Shown here: positions 5,561 through 8,577 of the stretch, piece after piece
Position numbering within the stretch: position 1 is the stretch's first letter
Layout: each line of letters opens with the position of its first letter
NCBI GenBank assembly: GCA_947629595.1
Contig: CANREI010000051.1
Coordinates: forward strand, 1-8,577
Length of the DNA stretch: 8,577 nucleotides
Source: an uncultured Alphaproteobacteria bacterium
GTDB taxonomy: Bacteria; Pseudomonadota; Alphaproteobacteria; CAAHEQ01; UBA3637
Direction: 5' to 3'
Made by a program: the position numbers and the translations under genes
The notes under the pieces: generated by a model
Database searches by the model: none
The model's input: the letters and a program-made list of their open reading frames with translations, nothing else
Told to the model about the DNA's origin: nothing

Positions 5561-6751
5561 ATGTTGAAACTGATTGTTTTTTTACTTTCGCTGTTTGTCA
5601 TCGGCTTTTTGATTGTGCATGATAACTGGATGATAACCGTGAGCGGTTTCGGCTATGAGGCAACCGTGTCAACGGTGTTTCTTGTCTGCTTGATTTTGTT
5701 GGTGTTCTATTTATTGCATTTAATGAAAAAACCGTTGGTATGGTTAGGCATTATGCAACAAAAAATGAGTACGGCGCGTTATATCAAGCGGGAAAATTAT
5801 TTAATCAACGTGTTAAATTATGTTTTAAATCATGATGAAAATTTGGCGCGATTGTTGTTAAAGCAGCAAAAAGGCGTTTTTTCTAAAAAAGATGTTCAAT
5901 CTTTAATTGTTAAAGCAATATTGGCGCCCAATCAGGAAGCTTTTGAGGCGTTGACAAAACAAGAATCGTTTGATTTGGCCGGGTGGCGGGGATTATATTT
6001 AAGCGCTTTGAAAAAAGGCGATGAACGTATGCAGGAAAAGGCGTTAACGGCCGCTTTTGAAAACAATAAAACGGTTGAATGGGTTGTGGACGGGTTATAT
6101 CGGTTATCCTTGCAGAAAAGTGATTGGGAAAACGCTTTAAACTATTTGGAACAGTTGAAAAAAAACGGTTTTATCAATAAAGAAACATATATCAGTCGGA
6201 AAGCCGATTTGTTGATGAAACAAAATCAGCCGGTGGAGGCGTTTCGGTTGAATCCGGCAAATGTGGCGTTTGCCGTTCAGGCGGCAGCGGCACAAAAAAC
6301 ACCGCAAAAGGCGGCTGATATTTTAATGAAAGCCTGGCAATTAACGCCGGCTAAGGAAATATACGAAGCGTATATGGCATTATATACAAGCGAATCGTCT
6401 GCCAAGAAAATGAAAGCGCTGAAAAAACTGATTGCCGATAATCCCACGAGTCGCCAAGCCTTATCGGCTGTGGCTGATACGACCGTTCGGCTGGAATTAT
6501 GGCGCGATGCCAAAGAAACCATACAGGTGTATTTATCAACCTATCCGCTCACGAAAAACATTGCCTGTTTAATGGCCAAAGTGGTGCGAGAGGGGTGGCA
6601 TCACGAAGAAGAAGCCCGCGAATGGGAAAACAAGGAGGCAGAGGCGGAAGATTTGGCCGGGTGGCTTTGTGTTGATTGCCAACAACGCACATCAGAATGG
6701 AATATCGTTTGTCCGCATTGCAATGCCTATCATCATCTTATTTACGGATAA
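5561..6751 (+). CDS. hemY: HemY-like membrane TPR protein with C-terminal zinc ribbon
   Basis: The 396-residue protein has two N-terminal transmembrane helices (about 1-20 and 36-55) joined by a short periplasmic loop with a GFGYE motif, the typical HemY_N arrangement. A long alpha-helical TPR-like region (about 80-350) faces the cytoplasm. The last 29 residues hold a rubredoxin/zinc-ribbon-like knuckle with Cys370, Cys373, Cys384 and Cys387 (LCVDC...CPHC), a feature of alphaproteobacterial HemY also seen in the LapB/YciM family. HemY is linked to tetrapyrrole operons by gene order, but its biochemical role is unsettled. Pairing with Mic60 suggests a structural or assembly role at the inner membrane. 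ATG 5561 is chosen over an in-frame TTG at 5540 because AAGGG (5549-5553) sits seven bases upstream and the hydrophobic helix starts at once. Length agrees with E. coli HemY. Confidence 0.87.
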   Translation: MLKLIVFLLSLFVIGFLIVHDNWMITVSGFGYEATVSTVFLVCLILLVFYLLHLMKKPLVWLGIMQQKMSTARYIKRENYLINVLNYVLNHDENLARLLLKQQKGVFSKKDVQSLIVKAILAPNQEAFEALTKQESFDLAGWRGLYLSALKKGDERMQEKALTAAFENNKTVEWVVDGLYRLSLQKSDWENALNYLEQLKKNGFINKETYISRKADLLMKQNQPVEAFRLNPANVAFAVQAAAAQKTPQKAADILMKAWQLTPAKEIYEAYMALYTSESSAKKMKALKKLIADNPTSRQALSAVADTTVRLELWRDAKETIQVYLSTYPLTKNIACLMAKVVREGWHHEEEAREWENKEAEAEDLAGWLCVDCQQRTSEWNIVCPHCNAYHHLIYG

Positions 6752-6770
6752 GCTTTCATAAAGAAAAAAG

Positions 6771-6799
6771 TTGACAGATTATTTTTTTTGTGATATAAA
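6771..6799 (+). promoter_or_regulatory. Near-consensus promoter of the glycosyltransferase gene
   Basis: A perfect TTGACA (6771-6776), a 17-bp spacer and TATAAA (6794-6799) make this one of the strongest promoters in the window. Transcription would start near 6806, with the ribosome-binding site AGGAAAGAGAGG at 6811-6822 before the ATG at 6829. No terminator hairpin was seen between the hemY stop (6751) and this promoter, so some readthrough from hemY is possible. Confidence 0.8.
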
Positions 6800-6828
6800 T
6801 TTTCTTACAAAGGAAAGAGAGGCATAAA

Positions 6829-7506
6829 ATGGCAAATTCATCTGTTCAAAAACGTGCGCCGTTACCGTTGGTTTCCGTGATTATGCCGGTTTATAACACA
6901 AAAGAGGAATATTTACGGGAAGCCATTGAAAGTATTTTGGCACAAACATATAAAAAGTTTGAATTGATTATTGTTGATGATTGTTCGGAAAAACCCGTTG
7001 AACCGATTGTGCGTTCCTATCACGATTCGCGCATTCAATTTCACCGTTTACCCAAAAATAAAGGCGCTTCTTATGCGCGAAATGTGGGGTATCATTTATC
7101 AACGGGGCAATATATTGCCGTGCAGGACAGTGATGATATTTCCTATCCCGATCGGTTGGCGGTGCAGGTGAAATATATGCAGAAATATCCGAATATCGGG
7201 GTCATGGGCGCGCAATATCATGTTTTATCCTCCGACAGCAAAGAAACGCTGCTTAATAAATTCGGTTCGCCCGAATATTTAAGGGCTTACACGTTATTTG
7301 TCTGTTCGCCGTTCGGGCATTCCACCGTGATGATGCGTCGTTCCGTTTTGGCGGAAACAATGATTCGCTATGATCAATCGGTGATTTGCGATGATTTTAA
7401 GTTGTTTATGGATTTAATGAATAAAACGGATTTTATGAATATTCCGCGTCCGTTGGTGAGTTATCGGTATCACAAAAATAACACTTCCAACCAAAAGGGA
7501 GAGTAG
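6829..7506 (+). CDS. Family 2 glycosyltransferase (GT-A fold), possibly the N-terminal part of a split gene
   Basis: The 225-residue protein is a clear GT2 enzyme. The N-terminal strand PLVSVIMPVYN (13-23) is followed by SILAQTY (35-41) and IIVDDCS (47-53), which bind the nucleotide of the sugar donor. NKGASYARNVG (77-87) and the metal-binding D100-S-D102 motif in VQDSDD follow. HSTVMMRR (164-171) and ICDDF (186-190) contribute to the acceptor side and a probable catalytic acid, and the typical domain-end motif YRYHKNNTS is at 212-220. No membrane segment is seen, so it probably works at the cytoplasmic face on a surface glycan. Donor and acceptor are unknown. The frame ends at TAG 7504-7506 just six codons after the YRYHKNNTS motif. 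Family members commonly continue with a helical tail, and such a tail is encoded in the same frame directly downstream (7510-7866). The enzyme may therefore be truncated by a nonsense codon, or naturally short. Confidence 0.9.
   Translation: MANSSVQKRAPLPLVSVIMPVYNTKEEYLREAIESILAQTYKKFELIIVDDCSEKPVEPIVRSYHDSRIQFHRLPKNKGASYARNVGYHLSTGQYIAVQDSDDISYPDRLAVQVKYMQKYPNIGVMGAQYHVLSSDSKETLLNKFGSPEYLRAYTLFVCSPFGHSTVMMRRSVLAETMIRYDQSVICDDFKLFMDLMNKTDFMNIPRPLVSYRYHKNNTSNQKGE
7504..7506 (+). other. In-frame amber codon separating two parts of one open frame
   Basis: TAG at 7504-7506 is followed by TTA and then ATG at 7510, all in the frame of the glycosyltransferase. Removing this one codon would leave a continuous frame from 6829 to 7866 of 345 codons. 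TAG differs by one base from CAG (Gln) and GAG (Glu). The window also uses TAG as the ordinary stop of mlaD2 and of the arylsulfotransferase gene, so general amber recoding is unlikely. Confidence 0.8.
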
Positions 7507-7509
7507 TTA

Positions 7510-7866
7510 ATGTCGGACGTGTGGAACGTACGCGTTAAATTTTGGAAAAAAGATTTAAAATTAAGTGATGAAAATGTCTTATTGTTAAAGCGCTTTGTAA
7601 CGGATGAAAAATTATCGCTTCCGGAGCTTCGAAAAGCGTGTAACATTTATAAATCGATTGTTCTTTATTATGCCAAAAAATATAACAATCCGCGTATGGC
7701 GGAAATGGCCGTTCAAGTGTTGAATAATGCTTATCAAAAGCAAAATAACTCAAAATGCACTTTTTTCAGCGTGCAAGGCGGCAAAATTATTGATCATACG
7801 CAGCTGCGCGTGATTGATCCGATTCGAAAAAAGAAACTGCATAAAGAAAATATGCGTATCGGTTAA
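7510..7866 (+). CDS. Small helical protein, probable C-terminal part of the upstream glycosyltransferase
   Basis: The 118 residues form no family that I recognise as a stand-alone protein. They are Lys/Leu-rich and largely helical in pattern (VLLLKRFV, LPELRKACNIYKSIVLYYAKKY, MAEMAVQVLNNAY), with a basic C-terminus, no signal peptide and no membrane helix. This is what usually follows the YRxHxxxxS motif in longer GT2 enzymes. The frame is the same as that of the upstream gene and is separated only by TAG-TTA. Independent translation is possible, because AAGGGAG (7495-7501) lies eight bases before the ATG. The piece may therefore be made as a separate, translationally coupled subunit, or it may be the dead end of a disrupted gene. 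Its stop directly abuts the end of the convergent arylsulfotransferase gene, with no base between them. Confidence 0.6.
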   Translation: MSDVWNVRVKFWKKDLKLSDENVLLLKRFVTDEKLSLPELRKACNIYKSIVLYYAKKYNNPRMAEMAVQVLNNAYQKQNNSKCTFFSVQGGKIIDHTQLRVIDPIRKKKLHKENMRIG

Positions 7867-8577
7867 CTAAAACACGGATTTATATTTATAACACCGATAA
7901 GTTGAGGCATCAAGTAAAGAAAGTTGATATAAAACTTTTTTATCGGGTGTTATTTCCACGCAAGCCTCACGCGCTTGTTGTCCGCCCGAAAAAACAAGCG
8001 TGCCGTCGGTTGTTTTATGAACATTTCCCATACTGGCGGAGCGTTGTACCGGAATTTCCCGATAATTTGAAATTTTATAATTTTTTTCATCGAAAGTAAA
8101 AGAAAGTAAGCGTGTGTAAGGGGAGTCGACCGTTGGAGAGAGAAAGTTACGATAATAGTTGTTGTCAAATAATAAAAGTGTGTTGTTATCAATAAAAACG
8201 GGTTTATGTTGGAAAGCAAAATAATTTTCCGGCTTTTGAAAATCAAACATATTCGCTTTCCCGCCCATAATCCAAGATACCCCCCCCCGGGTTTTATCAA
8301 TTTTCACCAAAGAAAACTGATTGGCAAAAGATAAAATCCAGTTGCCGTCTTTCGGATCAACGGCAATGCTGTTATAATGCATATAATCCCAGTAACCGGC
8401 TCTGGGTTTCGGGAAAAGGCTTGTTTTTAAAAATTGCGGATAATCCGTACTGTTAAATTCATAGACCACTTTATCATTTTTAATTTCCTGAATAACGGTT
8501 GCCGCAACGAAAATCGGTTCATCCGTTTCGGGATCATAAACTTCGGTTGGCCAATAGGCGGATAAAATATAATGATG
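7867..8577 (-). CDS. Arylsulfotransferase-family protein, 5' end outside the window
   Basis: The frame is open to the right edge, so the visible 236 residues are the C-terminal part. An in-frame GTG at 8469 is not the start, because family-like sequence continues upstream of it (HHYILSAYW, then FVAATVIQEI). Arylsulfotransferase (AssT/ASST) features are the IQEI...VVYEF strand pair, YMHYNSIAVDPKDGN, LVKIDK...VSWIMGG, FAFQHKPVFIDNNTLLLFDN, and GNVHKTTDGTLVFSGG near the end. The conserved histidines in MHYNS, QHKP and NVHK correspond to those expected around the beta-propeller active site; which one is catalytic cannot be settled here. Such enzymes are typically periplasmic and transfer sulfate between phenolic compounds without PAPS. 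Two cysteines lie in the last 40 residues. Positions 8280-8288 carry an uninterrupted G9 tract on the coding strand, encoding the end of an Arg codon, Gly-Gly and the start of a Val codon. The stop is TAG at 7869-7867. Confidence 0.85.
   Translation of the reverse strand, partial: HHYILSAYWPTEVYDPETDEPIFVAATVIQEIKNDKVVYEFNSTDYPQFLKTSLFPKPRAGYWDYMHYNSIAVDPKDGNWILSFANQFSLVKIDKTRGGVSWIMGGKANMFDFQKPENYFAFQHKPVFIDNNTLLLFDNNYYRNFLSPTVDSPYTRLLSFTFDEKNYKISNYREIPVQRSASMGNVHKTTDGTLVFSGGQQAREACVEITPDKKVLYQLSLLDASTYRCYKYKSVF
8280..8288 (-). repeat. G9 mononucleotide tract inside the arylsulfotransferase gene
   Basis: Nine consecutive C on the plus strand (nine G in the coding sense) sit in the gene body, next to GGG on the plus strand. 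The tract encodes part of TRGGVSW, where the family usually has a less repetitive sequence of the same length, so the reading frame is intact at nine. In AT-rich DNA this is the only long G/C homopolymer in the window. Such tracts are prone to slipped-strand mispairing, and also to sequencing error. Confidence 0.9.

Noticed and set aside
7950..8300. A 116-codon minus-strand frame overlapping the arylsulfotransferase gene.
   Set aside because: It is a frame-shifted shadow of the arylsulfotransferase frame, which has clear family motifs; it matters only as the product of a slip at the G9 tract.

Overview
The window looks like chromosome from an AT-rich alphaproteobacterium, possibly a host-associated or gut lineage. 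The taxonomic inference rests on gene content: a DUF2155 envelope protein directly behind mlaD genes, and a Mic60 (mitofilin)-type protein followed immediately by HemY. Both arrangements are characteristic of Alphaproteobacteria. Coding DNA is moderately AT-rich and the intergenic DNA is extremely AT-rich. No tRNA, rRNA, CRISPR array, insertion sequence or prophage gene is visible.

Layout. Positions 1-349 are non-coding and hold two divergent promoters. A cysteine- and proline-rich lipoprotein of unknown function (350-904) follows and ends at a strong intrinsic terminator (921-954). A HAD-family phosphatase (1039-1656) converges on a BepA-like periplasmic M48 metalloprotease with TPR repeats (1660-2964, minus). 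The protease gene is transcribed away from a three-gene operon, mlaD1-mlaD2-DUF2155 (3076-4518). A second operon with its own promoter encodes a short Mic60-like protein and HemY (4633-6751). A third promoter drives a family 2 glycosyltransferase (6829-7506). An in-frame amber codon separates it from a second open frame (7510-7866) that looks like its C-terminal part. On the minus strand, abutting it tail to tail, is an arylsulfotransferase-family gene that runs off the right edge (7867-8577) and carries an uninterrupted G9 tract.

Functional theme. Nearly everything here concerns the cell envelope: an outer-membrane-type lipoprotein, a periplasmic quality-control protease, phospholipid-transport (MCE) subunits, a secreted DUF2155 protein, inner-membrane architecture (Mic60/HemY), a glycosyltransferase and a probable periplasmic sulfotransferase.

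Transcription signals are unusually easy to read. Seven promoters fit TTGA(C/T)N, exactly 17 bp, then a TATAAT-like -10, two of them on the minus strand. One of them places the predicted start of transcription on the first base of the M48 protease start codon, which has no Shine-Dalgarno sequence. The points most worth a second look are the compact Mic60 with no evident coiled coil, the G9 tract, the amber-split glycosyltransferase, the leaderless protease gene, the tandem MlaD pair, and the ten-cysteine lipoprotein. All assignments come from reading the sequence and protein motifs by eye; no database search was run.
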